A DNA stretch of 64,000 bases from Favolaschia claudopus. Its lineage: Eukaryota; Basidiomycota; Agaricomycetes; Agaricales; Mycenaceae. Positions within the stretch are counted from its first letter, which is position 1. The number at the start of each line of letters is the position of its first letter. The position numbers and the translations under genes are program-made. Where the stretch lies: positions 496,001 through 560,000 of the forward strand of contig JAWWNJ010000003.1 of the NCBI GenBank assembly GCA_037176885.1. Reading direction: 5' to 3'. Below the pieces are notes generated by a model. It ran no database searches. It was not told where the DNA came from and saw nothing but the letters and a program-made list of their open reading frames with translations. Below, piece by piece: positions 23,493 through 35,100 of the stretch.

Positions 23493-24655
23493 GCACGCGC
23501 TTTGGCACGTTTCGCTCAAATCCGGCTGAGATCGCGCAAAATCACCTCAGGAACGACATCCGCACCGCGTGCGACTTTGTACGCGTCGTTTCGTTTCAAA
23601 TCGACTCCGAGGCACTCCAACAACGAACAACGTCGTCTATGAACCATTATGACGCGTCTCAAAGTCCCCCTGATGCGTGCGATGAAGTGTCTGCCATGAA
23701 CTCAAAGTGCGTATTTCTATCTATCCCTTTTGCTTCAACAACGCGCGGTAGGCACCCTGTCGTATTCAAGAATCATTGTGGAGATGCTGAATGAAGAGTA
23801 TGGTTGGTCCACGCCTGCCGCTTCTCGAACACCTTACCTTTGGCTGATGTGCAATCTGACCAGATGGCACGCTCGCTACATGTCCACTGCCGTAGGCGGC
23901 GCTTGGCGTAGCAACGACGAAACTACTGGTTTAGATGGTGAGACCATGGTAGTAGGTGCGCCATTGATTTTGATTCTTTCACTCCTTCCTCTTCGTCTAC
24001 CCTGCCTCCCCTCCCGAGTCGCCTCCCTTTTCCCCTATACTTTCCTCCGCTTGTATTTTACCGTTCCTCTTACCACCCCATCACTTTCTCCCGTTCCTTT
24101 CCGCTGGACGCTAACTTGTTCCTCAGGTTCTCGCCTCCACCAGCGCACTGTCCCGCATCCTCACCTCACCTATCGCTACCCTCGCTTCCTCTCATCCTGC
24201 ACCGACGGTGCCTCTTTGCCGACCGTCCCTTCACGCCGCGTCCGCCGACATCAAGCCACGCGCTGCACCTTAGCGCGAATACGACATCTTCGACCCGTCC
24301 TCTTCAAGCTATATCCCGCACATCTTCACATACCCCCACTATCGCTTTGTCAACCCTCTTCGCTGCGCTCAGTGCCACAAGACCGCCGCATTAATCAACG
24401 ACCCCCGCCCAGTCGCATGACCCCGACCGCGCATCTCGATACACGGTCTCCATCGCCACCTTTCCATGATCTGAGTGTTTAACGGTTGAAATGGTGATTA
24501 TTTGTCTCTTCCAGAGGTCCATGTGCTGAACATTTTTCACCGCAGTATTGGCGAGGCTTGGCGTCGGATACAAATGATTCTTATTCCGCCGTCTACCTAC
24601 TAATTCTATACAAAGCCCTCAAGTCCCACCACTCCGACCGTCGAAACTGGAGTAA
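23493..24655 (+). CDS. Unidentified multi-exon gene in element 2, plus strand (frameshifted)
   Basis: Exons I can support are 23493-23706 (RFGTFRSNPAEIAQNHLRND...), 23752-23937, about 24120-24420 and 24515-24651. The second reads HPVVFKNHCGDAE, then after a one-base shift EYGWSTPAASRTPYLWL and WHARYMSTAVGGAWRS. The third includes FVNPLRCAQCHKTAALINDP, a possible CxxC metal site. The fourth reads CAEHFSPQYWRGLASDTND and is followed by a consensus donor GTAAGT at 24652. Splice sites are good but the frameshift and a stop suggest decay. No family recognised. It diverges from the minus-strand gene of the same element. Confidence 0.4.
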
Positions 24656-25629
24656 GTAAGTTCCCTTCAATTCAATAGGCCGACCGTTTTGAGATATTTC
24701 TTTGATTACCTCTCCCTTCATCTCCCTGTGAATTGTTCTCAAAATCCGTTCTCTTTATAACTTGTGTGTAATAGTGATGGGTGCGTGGGTTTTCCCTTGA
24801 TTTGATGCTATGTTGTTTGAATTTCTCTGTGTATTGCAGCAAGCGCGGGCAAATGGGTAAGAATCTTACAGTCCGAATCAAGTGCATGCGCTGACTGTTT
24901 TCGCTCAGGTGTTCACACCGAAAATTAATGGCACCTCACTGCTCACTGTACGTTCCCTGTTTTATCATTGTACATTCTATATATTCTCTTCTATCGCCTC
25001 CCGCCTTTCACTCTTCATCCCTTCTCCCAACTTTCGTTCTTTCTGGTTTTGTGTGCATTCTTCAACAGATGAATCACTCTCTCGGATATGACTTGTATGT
25101 TCTCCCTTTCACTTTTCTGTATAGTTGATCTGATATTCGTTTTCGGCTACATCCAGGCCACTCCGTTGCGTTTATCGCCTTCAACGAAGCTTCTATAATT
25201 CGGTGGTAGTGATCGGTCGGTATGCTTATGTCCGATAAATTTATTCGCACTGACTTATGCCGCTTAGATTCTTATAGTATACGCAGTTCATGTTGTTTTT
25301 CGACACTCAGGTACTTTATCATTTCTCTCTCTAATCTGCTTACTCGTCAATTTTGGAGGATCTCAAGCCTTGCACCAATCTTCATACTCTCAACGCCGCC
25401 GTCCCACCCCACCAACGTCGTGAGGTCCGTGTTTGACCGCCTAGCCAAATTTCTTGGGTTGTTGACTTTGTCTTAGCCGATTTTGTTTACGACTTGTGTT
25501 TTGCACTTGCATAGCTCACGGTACGAATGTCCAAGTACTTGCTACGTACACTGTGTATGTTTTACTCTAGCCGAATACAAATATATTTGTGGGTCATTCA
25601 GTGGTACTGTACATAAGTCAGTTGAGAAC

Positions 25630-25860
25630 TCATATGAAGTGCTGTTGAGCACTCCATCTGAGTGCCTAGGAGCGCTTGTATTGAGTGCTTCAACGAACTC
25701 AACTTGAGTTCGTATGGAGCACTCAGGTACAGTGCTTCAGGGACTTCATCCTACTATCGAAATCTGCCGTTTAGGCACTTCATCTGAGTGAGTCAAGGCA
25801 CTTCAGCTGAGTGTTCCACCACACTCCACCTGAGCGCTTTTCGGGCACTCAGATGAAGTT
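25630..25860. repeat. Subterminal GCACTC palindrome array, right end of element 2
   Basis: It uses the same words as 21300-21530, for example GCACTCCATCTGAGTGC. It ends at the inverted TIR. Confidence 0.82.
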
Positions 25861-25882
25861 CTTTTCCTTCCCGCAGTGTACT

Positions 25883-28800
25883 GACGAGTGTTTATCGCAA
25901 ACTTCATCGCCTGTGCCACAACTTGAACTCGAACAGCCAAATGGAACACTGTTCTCCCGGTTCGACAATTAATATTTTGTTGCGAAAACAATGCGAGAAG
26001 ATTTCATTCCCTTTGAGTTAGGGTTGTAGCTATTGAAATATTTGAGCATAAGCTGCTCACAAACACAGAGTTGAGGCGCAGTACTCAATCATTTCAACTC
26101 GGGGTTTCAAAGTTACTTAACCCTCGGGGCCGGGGGAGAAACTCAAAAACTACTCGAGATCGTTAAGGCGGGAGCACTACGGGAAAAAAATCTGATGACG
26201 AGGGAAAATGGGCTAAGCAGATGAGGCGGGAGTTCGCTGGATTCAACATTGAAATGGCCATATGGAAGCAATTGGCGTGAGTACTCCCCTGAACTCATAT
26301 CAGAGAATTTGCGGGCTAGTACTGTCAGTTGGAAGTTAGAAGCAAATCGAGGCACCCGAAAATCATACTTTGACAGTTGAACTTGATAAATCAGTGTCGA
26401 GCAATGTGCAACGCAACACTCTCCGCTCGCGGACATGAACCTGCAAGATATTCATTGACACTATGAGGGCCCCAAAATCCATGCAATTGCCACAGAGCTC
26501 ACACTCAGATCGCGGAACAACTCAAACTGAACTATTTTGCATTGAAAAGGGACGAAATGAACATACAATACATATTTTGATCTTGTGAACAGATTGCGTC
26601 GTGGGGTTGTCACAGAGCAGGGAAACAAGCACAGTAAGAAAGTGAAGTAGAGTCACCTATAATATTAGTACTCCAGCACTGACCGAGGTTGGGGATATGA
26701 AATGGCGAACTTCTCACTTGCTGTTGATGAAAACATACTGCAAGTTAGTCCCTCTAAGACAGACGCTACAACTTGTAGCTCGTTCCTCGCAAGTTATACA
26801 GTAGGGTTGGTTTCTGGATTCAGCGCAAAAATTTTGTGTGGGGGGCTGAGTTCACGGGAGATTTGCCCAATTACTGAACATCTTGCATGAGCTTTACTAC
26901 GCGCGGAAGCGTGGCCTGGAAATATATGGTGGTTTGAGGAATGTGTTTTCGGGGTCCTGACATCCCAAACGGTCAATCGATCACGCAGATCAGCTCGGCA
27001 GCTAAGCCGGCCGGCCTAACCGAAGCCCAGTCAGATGAGTCACAGACTACAGTGATGACTCCCACGTGCATTCCTCCGAGTGTATACACTCACTCAACAC
27101 TCATTAGGACCTGATAATGCGTGGGAAGGCCTGGTGCGGATTTCCTGACTTTTGAGGCAAATTTCCGACCAAAAAAAAATTGAAAATGCTCCTCGTCCAG
27201 AGAAAACGACCTCAGAAAGCGTGGGAAAATTTTAAAGTCCTGACTTTTTCCCCGTTTGGATTATCGCGGGTCGAGGGCTTTATTTCCCCGGAAATAGCCA
27301 AATTGCCGAGGGCCTTACTGACCGTGGCCATCGGCTTTAATCGGTCGGGCGACCGATTTGCCATCACTGGGGTTGCCGTTGCCGCGACACATCACATAAA
27401 CACCACCAAACAGGAACGAAATTTATTGCACCACATCAGAGCCTTCCCACGCCTGATCCTCTGGCCAAAACACTCCGATTAGATAGTAGACTAAACCCTC
27501 TAGAGGGATTTCTCATCCGCTCAAAACTCACAATAAATATATTTTTCACGGCATGGATTTGAGACATCACTGATACAATCAATCAATCACGTGTGCTTAC
27601 GACACATATCCTTATTGGGTATAGAGTATACGTAGGGTAACCAGTCCGCTCTGGTTACCTCGCTGGTGACCCCCAGAGTACACGATTGTACACTCTGGTG
27701 ATCGGAGTAGCGGCTCCGAGGGCCGACAGCACCGCATAAGTAACGTCGGAGATTGCCGAAGGCAGCCCTCCCCGACTATTTTATCGATATCTTGACATTC
27801 TGAGACGCTGGGAGATTAAAAAGGAGCGGAATAGAATGGAAAGCCATTGCACTACTGCCTAGATCTGCCAGCAGAAGCCTCAGATTTTATTTGAAGCCTC
27901 AATTAGCGAACAATTCCGAAACCCGAAATATTGAGAAGAAACATCTTTCTTGACTCAAGAAGCGGATTCCTGACGCCAAACTGTAGTCTAAAAGCATATG
28001 TAGGTGGATTCTTCCTTCCCAGAATAAGAATTGAGATTGAATACATGGAGAAGACGACCTGGGTGGTGAATATAAGAATAAATTGTTAGCGCACTCATGA
28101 CGTGCATATTTCTCGGCGCAACATACGGGACATGTGGCCAGCTCGGTTGAATTAGAGATTTGGTAGTCTGTTCATCCAAAGGAATTAATCCAAGAAGAAA
28201 ATCAGGTGGTTTTCAACTACGTTTTGATTTTGGCGGAGATGATAAGGATTGTAGTGTTCAATCGAAAGCATTGTAGCTTTCGATCGGTTGGAATGTAAGT
28301 TGTCTTGCCCCAGAGTTTACAGAGTGCACATTCTGATCACCCAAAGTTAACGTTCGAAAGGATTGAAAGTGCCATATTGAACATTGCCGAAGTGCCCGAT
28401 CGTCACGATCGGAAGGTCACGAACGGATGGAATGATAGGTTTGATTTGTTTGAAAGTTCTGTCTCAAAGGGAACCTGTGTATTGAGACATTTCACCTTCG
28501 ATTTGCTACGATACGCTGTTCACAGGCATGGTAGAGCCCTCAAGCAGTCAGCGCAGCCGGCGCAGGCACTGAAATGCAACTGAAATGGGAAAAATCTCGC
28601 TATTTTCAGACTGTACACAATGTAAATTTACCGGAACGTGCGAACGAAGGTCTCAAACCTTCCGAACGACAGATCAAAGTGTCGATCGTGAATATATTTG
28701 CCCCAGGTCACCACAGTAAGTACATCCGGTAAATTCAGCGCGCGCATCAGCACGTGACCGGTCACCATCACGTCGCGCCGGTGACCCCCACGCCGTTAGT

Positions 28801-28914
28801 AAGTACATCCATACAGTAAGTCTGGACGCCGAGTCACATGCTCCCAAAGTCGTTGGAAAGCTATTGGCTGCAACTTATGTCCTTCCCCTAGCGTTTTGGG
28901 CTCGTTAATGGTGT
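25883..28914. other. Stretch without a supportable gene
   Basis: Adjacent hairpins GGTAACCAG..CTGGTTACC (about 27638-27660) and CCAGAGT..ACTCTGG (about 27675-27700) precede the phrase CTCTGGTGATCGGAG, which recurs at 30706. Bases 27230-27400 share GGCTTTAATCGGTC and GCGACCGATTTGCCATCAC with 30940-31020. A diverged trace of the family-B hairpin (TAGTCCCTCTAAGACAGACG) is at 26751. No protein domain recognised. Confidence 0.45.
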
Positions 28915-29090
28915 TTGTGGTGATGGCATACACCCTATATGGTGTATGCCGTCCGAAAAGGGTGTATGCTTTTGATCGTGTCCCAAAAAGGTGTATGCCT
29001 TGATGATGCGTCCAAAAAAGGTGTATGCTGGGTATGTAATTGATGATGCTTCCGAAAAGGGTGTATGAACCTTGATTGCATCAAATAGTA
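28915..29090. repeat. Short direct-repeat cluster (AAAGGGTGTATGC)
   Basis: Six copies of GGTGTATGC, most preceded by TCCNAAAA(A/G), are spaced 30-45 bp with GATGATGC linkers. The first copy is also inverted (GCATACACC...GGTGTATGC). It lies just downstream of the gene at 29245-30937. Confidence 0.75.
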
Positions 29091-29244
29091 CACCCAATTA
29101 GGTATATGCTCTCAAAATTCCGCAAAAATTCATGAAAATTCCCCCCTCACCTTTGTGAACAAACATATGGCTTCTTACTATGGAGAATCAAGCAGGTGAA
29201 TCTGATTATGCACTACTATATCCGTCTAAATAGCTACAAGATTC

Positions 29245-30937
29245 TTAAGCCCTTTGTTTACCCTTACTTCCCCCAGTATCTGTACAACTTTTGCGTTTAG
29301 AGTTGGCGCGGCCTGGACAATTGGTTTCTCCACAATCCCTGCATGCATTTTTGCAGTATTCTCGACGGCTGGCACCCTCACAGTTGGCTTTACCACATTT
29401 GATACATGTCCGTTTCCTTTTGTTAACCGAATATCCGTCAACAAATTCTACTTGTGATATTGATTCTCCCAGTGTGTCCGTAGTAAAAGCAAAATTATTG
29501 TGCCATTGACCTGTGCTAGATGCAAAAGAAGGTTGGGATGTGTCATCCATTGGCATTATTTGAGTGCTTGATGCAAAGGAAGCTTGGGGATTGTACTCAA
29601 TTGGCGCCATATGTGTGCCTGGGAAGTCTGTGAAGCTTGTAGCGAATTCAAGCAAGCTGTCTAACTGTGCACTGCTTGGCATTCCTGTTGCCACAGGTTC
29701 ATCGATGTCCATAGGAGAGGGCTCAGCAAACGACTCTGAAATTAAAACACGAGGTTGTGTTTGCGCTACTGAGTGTATTGGTAGCATGACGGGAGGAACA
29801 TTAGCTGATAACTGGCTTCGTGCAGTACTCCGATGTTTACGCTCCAGGGCTTTCAGTCTGTGACATAGAGCTTTTTTCATTTGCTTTACGGAGCCATTTT
29901 GTATGATATGCTTTCATATGTTCAGGAACCTAGATAATGATTTGATTTCAAGGTCTCTTATCCAAAATCAACACATACCTTGTAGACATAGGAATCGCCA
30001 TCTGCACTTCCATTCCAATTCTTTGTGCGTTGCCTCCAATTTTCCTCATTAGACCCAGAACTTCTCAACCAGTCTCCAAACCGGACTTTTTCTGGCACTG
30101 ACGATATATTGATGACTGCAAATTTTGTTCCCTGCATTTTTGCAAGGAAGGAATGTGTGAACTGAGAGTCCACAGTATCATTATATTCAAGCATGCCAGA
30201 CTCCAGTCTGGTTTTCTCCGGAATAGGAAGGATGCCAATAGTTTCACCAGCAGAAGTATATAAACCGCTATTAATCCAACCTTTTCGTATGACAGATCCA
30301 GGGACAAGATATCTGGTTTCCTCTATCAAGAGTTGCAAAGCATCAAGGACTTCAATATTGTAATGTCCCTTATATGCAGTTCCTGTTCGATTGAGTGTAC
30401 CCACAACCAGATTATGAATAAACACATAATCTTTGACTCGTGCACTTGCATGACGGACAGACACTCCAGACTTTGGCATTCGCACACGCATAGAATGATG
30501 TACACCACCTTCTGGGTTGTTGGTTCCTCGGCAACAGCGGTAGATTGGTAAATTTCCATTTTTACTGTCAATACCAATCTGAAAATATAGTTGAACTCCA
30601 GGGGGATCAGACATAAGCCCCAAATGAATAGCCTTTAAAACATTGCGTGCATCCTTCCATGCGGTAGGATTGAATAGGGGAAGCTTGGTCTTGGTATGTA
30701 CTCTCTGGTGATCGGAGAACCGAGTCCGAGGCCTCCGAGTATCATCATCATCGTTTCTCCGGTCTCCTTGTTTTTCTGTTCCGATCTCGGCGGTTTTGGG
30801 CTTGAAGCTTGAATCACTGAGGAGCACACCATCTCTTCGCACTGGACTACTTTGGTCTCTCTCGAGCTTTCTGTGCTGCCCGCTGCTTGCTTCGCTCGCT
30901 CTATGACCTCCTCGTCGACTTCTGAAAAATCGGTCAT
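29245..30937 (-). CDS. Transposase-like protein with C-terminal Cys cluster (5'-truncated?)
   Basis: The main exon (30842 down to 29979) reads LMSDPPGVQLYF, then IYRCCRGTNNPEGGVH and VGTLNRTGTAYKGHY. A 68-nt intron (29978-29911) keeps phase into a second exon with MDIDEP and a Cys-rich tail (CIKCGKANCEG, CKNACRDCGETNCPGR) ending at the stop near 29245. Upstream, a further exon starting MTDFSEVDEEVIERAK at 30937 can be joined by a roughly 50-nt intron in phase (GTAGTCC to TTCAAG). The TN-x-x-EG motif recalls the C-terminal part of RNase-H-fold transposases, and the paired Cys modules recall the CxC clusters of fungal KDZ-type elements. Both are analogies from memory. The catalytic N-terminal core is not here, so the gene is probably a captured or truncated copy. 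Confidence 0.5.
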
Positions 30938-31110
30938 TTCGAGGGCTTTAATTCGGAAATAGCCTCAGATTGCCATCGGCTTTAATCGGTCTGGCGACCG
31001 ATTTGCCATCACCCGGGGTTGCCGCAAAATCTGGACGTGGCAGTCACGTGCTGCGCTTTCGACAGAATAGCGTGTTCGTTTCCTTTCTCTCAAGTTCTGG
31101 ACATTAAAAA

Positions 31111-31884
31111 ATGGCGTCCATCATCCGGAGTGCTAAATCTGGGAGCGATTGGACGGAAAATGAGCTGGATGCTTACAACATACATGTCGTTTATCAAAAT
31201 GCTCCGACCTTCTTCCAAGTCCCTACCTTACCTTCGGCTACTGTGCACCACGATATTCTCCACAGTACTGGTTCAGCGCAGGCGACAGATCCGGCGGTCT
31301 ACCAAGTTCTTCGTACAATGGAGCTTGCCATGTTTGCCAACACAGAGGAATCCGCGGTTGACGACTTTGCCTTCCTGCTCTTGCAGGCACTGGGTTATCT
31401 TCCCATTGGACGCGTTGTCAGGACGAGAAAAGATCTCCCCCTCGTTATATGTGGGGAGCAAAGGCACGCTCAGACAGACGTGTGCATTGTCGATGCCGCC
31501 TCTATCTTGCTGCTGGTTCAAGAGGACAAAAAGCAGGCGGATGGTGGAGATCCCATTCCACAGTTGGTCGCAGAAGCCATCGGTGCTTTTCAGTCAAACA
31601 ACCTTACTCGAGTTCAAGCCTTGGGTCTGGATCCTCTCCCAGCCAAGATTATACCCGGTATCACCATGAAAGGCACATCACCCATTTTTTTTAAAATACC
31701 AGTCTCAGCCGAATTAACCGCTGCCGTGAGAGGAGGGTGTTATCCTCATACACCGACCGTCATCCACGCACACCTTCCCACCATCCCTCGACCTGCTGAA
31801 CGATGGAATGAGGGCATGAAGCCCCTGGACAACAGAGCTATCATCCTATCGTGCTTCGAGGCATTCAAGCAGTTCGTGAACTGA
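31111..31884 (+). CDS. PD-(D/E)XK nuclease-like protein, intact single exon
   Basis: A single open frame of 257 codons starts at 31111 and ends TGA at 31882-31884. Core residues for a restriction-enzyme-like fold are visible: Asp123 in QTDVCIVD, then Glu138-Asp139-Lys140 in LLLVQEDK (the D...ExK signature). These are followed by the helical QLVAEAIGAFQSNN and GITMKGTSPIFFKI. The C-terminus ends with CFEAFKQF. I recall this arrangement as a highly duplicated Agaricomycete family, possibly related to the REase domains of Crinkler/RHS-type proteins; that link is unverified. Upstream sequence (30940-31020) repeats 27290-27400, so the gene may travel with a repeat. It has no introns and no frameshift, unlike every other coding region here. 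Confidence 0.7.
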   Translation: MASIIRSAKSGSDWTENELDAYNIHVVYQNAPTFFQVPTLPSATVHHDILHSTGSAQATDPAVYQVLRTMELAMFANTEESAVDDFAFLLLQALGYLPIGRVVRTRKDLPLVICGEQRHAQTDVCIVDAASILLLVQEDKKQADGGDPIPQLVAEAIGAFQSNNLTRVQALGLDPLPAKIIPGITMKGTSPIFFKIPVSAELTAAVRGGCYPHTPTVIHAHLPTIPRPAERWNEGMKPLDNRAIILSCFEAFKQFVN

Positions 31885-32454
31885 GTACTTTTGTTGGTGA
31901 GCATGGCAATCGTGGTCGTAAACAGAAGTACTCAAAGCTTTCAGTTGGGTTTTGCCGGTCCCGCCAGGGCGCTGTTTGTTCTGTTCGTCTCCATGTTTTC
32001 TTTTTCTGGCCGGTCGCGACGCTTTTCCGATCGTTGCGCTGGGCGACCAGATAGGGAAAAAGACGAAGAAAGCAATCGAAAGAGGGGAGAAAGGGAGAAA
32101 TTCAATAAAGACCTGCGCACTTTTTGAATCTGTGTAACTCTGTAGCTTCGTCACGGATATTCTTCATTTTCTGTACAAATTCCTTCACAGAGTTCGACTT
32201 TTCCCTCGATAAGTACTACGATAGAGAGCGTGGGATCCCGGCAGATCCCGGCACCTTACTTAAGCACGGTCTGTAACGCTTCCCACGGCCAAATCCCCAG
32301 TTGCGCAGAAAAATTTCATGGTCTTTTCGGCCTGCAGAGGGGCTGACCTACAGAGACCTACAGACTCAGAAGACATTCTCGAAGCTGTCGTGACCCGCTA
32401 GAGCTTCGAGCGGGTTGCGAGACTTCCACGAATTGATCTGCACTAAGGTCAGCA
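31885..32454. other. Downstream stretch, no gene supported
   Basis: It includes a purine-rich run (32050-32105). The minus-strand 102-codon frame has no recognised motif. Confidence 0.4.
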
Positions 32455-32763
32455 TCTAAACGATGTCGGGCAGCCGTGGCGCCGCCAGAAGCCGCCTGGT
32501 GGCTCTGACGGCATGCGGAGCCAACTGGCTCAGTTCAAAAGAGAACCTCGAGATTTTTGTACGGGATATGGTGGACACTGAGTATCCAACCATCTCACCA
32601 TTTTCTCCGCAACTTGAACCTCGGTAGATGTCGAGAAAAGACAAGTTTAAAGGCTAAAATAGCCGCTAGTGAGCCGCCGGAAGCTACTATATGACGTAGC
32701 CGCTCCACAGCGCATGCCGTCAGAGCCACCAGGCGGCTTCTGGTGGCTCACCGCAAACGCTCT
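32455..32763. mobile_element. Decayed TIR element, AGAGCGTTTGCGG family
   Basis: The right end, inverted, reads AGAGCGTTTGCGGTGAGCC. An inner inverted repeat pairs CCAGAAGCCGCCTGGTGG and GACGGCATGCGG on both sides. The left terminus is degraded and no TSD is evident. It is clearly related to 47971-48422. Confidence 0.6.
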
Positions 32764-34189
32764 AATATAAAACGGGTATAGTGGAGAAGAAGTTCGAGTA
32801 TTCTAGCGACAAATCAAAGCAAGTAAGTCAAGTAAGGACATGTCTCCCGTGCCGCACAAACAGTGGAAATTCGAGATCGAGCAGAATTCCATTGAAGGGT
32901 TAACGTGTGGACTCAGGCTTAAGAGGTTGATGGGTGAAGAAGGCGTATGAAGCGCCAGAAAGCATATCCTTATAAGTAGAATGTAAACTCGCTCGAGGTA
33001 GCCGAATTGTTCGAGATCGAGAAGAATGCCACGAAGGGTTATCGTATGGACTCTGGGTTGAGAGGTCGGTGCTTGAAGAAGGCATGTTAAGCCTCGAAAA
33101 GCATAGCATTATAGGTTGAATGCAAACTCGTCTGAGGAAACCGAAGTGAAGCCGAATGCTAGAGTAGACGGTAGATCGCAATACGGAATATCTGGAGTCA
33201 GAGCAGATTATATAGTGCCCCTTGAATTTCCGGCGAATGAATGAATTAAGTAATCAGACTCTGAGGAAGAGCCAAGTGAAGTCAACCCGTGCAAGTTTAA
33301 CAATTTGAGACAATGGTAAGAGAAACACGTCAAAGGAGTTCTTGATCCTCAAATTGCCATGCCCAGAATACATTGGGAGCAAGCCAGACTCGATATCAGA
33401 CTCGAAGCAGAGAGATGAACGCGTCGGCATCCGACTCCAGTGTTGTACATCGCCGGGGAATCTGGACTGGTTTCGGAGCCCTATTAATCGCCAGGTTCGA
33501 TGGTCAAGCCCGAGTTTCATACAGTAGTAAGGCATGTGCGGGTGAATGGAACGAATTCAGGGATTGACCCAACGAAGATAAGGCTTCAAACCTACATACG
33601 ATTCAGATCTCAGGCTATTATGCGATAGAGCAAGATTAGGTCAAACAAAACCAATATACTGTTGAATTGATAGATTTAACGATTTGTTAGACGTGAATGG
33701 GACTCAAAGGGGTAGAGAGAGGACACGTAAGTGCCTCCCGGAGACGATGGAAATCAGCACACTAGCATCGATAAATCAAGCGCTACGACTCAGACGCGAC
33801 AGCATGTTTTCGAAATTGATTCGTGAATGGCAGGCGTTGTCAGAACCCGCTTTTGATAGCGCGGTATCAGGTTGATATGCAGATGTGGATGCGAAACCAG
33901 CGACGATTGTTTTCGCCGCTTGGGCTTCAAGTCGCCGAGTACTAGTAGCGAGAAATCGAGGGTTATAATTAGGTAATAACGGGCAGGAGCAAAATCTGAT
34001 CCAAGACTACCGAGAGTCGGGAGTAGAACAGAGGAAATTCAACTGGCATTCGAGAGCACTGTGTCGCCAGCCAAGTAAATGGATGCCAACAGAAAATTAT
34101 CCGACGGCGTTCGTTCAAGAGCCAAATACAAAAATTGGACCGAACCGGCTTTCGAGAGCCGGTGTCTTGAACGAATTTACGAAAGAGTA
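32764..34189. other. Stretch without a supportable gene
   Basis: No domain-bearing frame or flanked repeat was recognised. GTTCGAGATCGAGAAGAATG-like phrases recur around 32870 and 33010 (a diverged local duplication of about 140 bp). Confidence 0.4.
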
Positions 34190-34545
34190 CAGTTGCGGCA
34201 AAATCAAATGTCCCTGCCATAAAAGGAAATTCAAATCAATCTCGAGCTTTTTCTACATTACTGGAGGTCTTTGATCGAACAGAGGATGTAGAACGATAGC
34301 GTGGCATAAAATATGGCACCCCATCGCTTGAACAAACTTTATTGCGGCTTTTTCCGCCGTTCTTGCCTCAGATTGTATTCAGATGGCTCAAGCCATACTC
34401 ACTCGTTACTGGGTGAAATAAAAAGTTTAAAGGGTCTGGGTAGGTCCTAGATGTCTCCTCATTCTTTCTATCACCAGAAATCTGCTTCAAGCTATGTATG
34501 ACTGGGCAAAAGGTCGAGATTGCCTTTTATGGTAGGGACATTTGA
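34190..34545. mobile_element. Mariner-type MITE, CAGTTGCGGC family, copy 3 (right end decayed)
   Basis: The left end is CAGTTGCGGCAAAATCAAAT after TA (34188-34189). The right side retains TTTTATGGTAGGGACATTTGA but the terminal bases are mutated, so no TSD can be shown. Confidence 0.6.
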
Positions 34546-34588
34546 TCATATGCCGTGCTCAGCCTTAATTCAAAGGGAAACCGTGTAT

Positions 34589-34617
34589 CCCGTAGCGAAG
34601 CACGGGCTCACTGCTAG
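34589..34617 (+). mobile_element. Helitron 3' terminus (plus orientation)
   Basis: A hairpin CCCGT-AGCGAAGC-ACGGG is followed 7 nt later by CTAG and then T, the canonical Helitron 3' end (hairpin about 11 nt from CTRR, insertion before T). The same end occurs on the minus strand at 53443-53471 (loop differs by one base). No Rep/helicase gene is recognisable upstream within the window. Confidence 0.7.
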
Positions 34618-35100
34618 TATAATTATAATACTACATAGTATAATATGATACGACAGAACCGTATTATGCATATTATTTTTGTATCATTTTGGGGGGAGAC
34701 TCCGGTTGGAGGTAGGCCTTGGGGACAAATTCTTCACCAAAACAGTCTGGATCAGCGATTGATGATCGGCTTGATGGAGAGTTGGTGCTTGGAAGGAAGA
34801 GTTGGTAAAATTCTGGAAATCAAGACAGAGCTGCTGCAATCCTGTCGTAGCACATTCACAGGAACCCTAGCACTCGAGCACAGCTGAGTGTCATTCTTCC
34901 GGGCGGAAAAAACAACCTTTCAAGGGGGTTGAAGCCAAGTTGAAGCCGTATTAAGATTATAACAAAATTATATCACGATAGAAATTGTTATAATATCATA
35001 TTGTTAGATACAGATACGATACGGCTCCAGAATCTGTGATATGATATTGGTATAATATGATACGGCAAAAATCGTATTATTATCGTAATATGGACAGCAC
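34618..35100. mobile_element. AT-rich inverted-repeat element with TATAATATGATACGG words
   Basis: Both sides (34618-34700 and 34960-35095) contain TATAATATGATACGRC and partial complements. The ends are diffuse. It directly follows the Helitron terminus. 35100-35968 has no supportable gene. Confidence 0.45.

Larger units (their letters stand above)
21294..25878. mobile_element. Large CACTG-ended DNA transposon (element 2)
   Basis: A 4.6-kb element with 34-bp TIRs: CACTGCGG(A/G)AAGGAAAAG(C/A)ACTTCATC... at both ends. It is flanked by a perfect 4-bp TSD TACT (21290-21293, 25879-25882). Subterminal arrays of GCACTC/GAGTGC words lie at 21300-21530 and 25630-25860. The interior is split by strand: coding-like sequence on minus (about 21800-22670) and on plus (about 23490-24655). 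No known transposase motif was recognised. Ends and arrays resemble the EnSpm/CACTA (CMC) group, but the TSD is 4 bp rather than 3. The near-perfect TIR and TSD imply a recent insertion. Confidence 0.82.

Noticed and set aside
23730..24482. 250-codon frame as a single CDS
   Set aside because: It runs across clear GT...AG introns and a C/T-rich intron. Exons in other frames read more like protein, so it was replaced by the multi-exon call.
19946..34617. One 14.7-kb Helitron carrying all genes between
   Set aside because: Both ends are plausible, but no Rep/helicase, no empty site and no second copy link them; kept only as a hypothesis.
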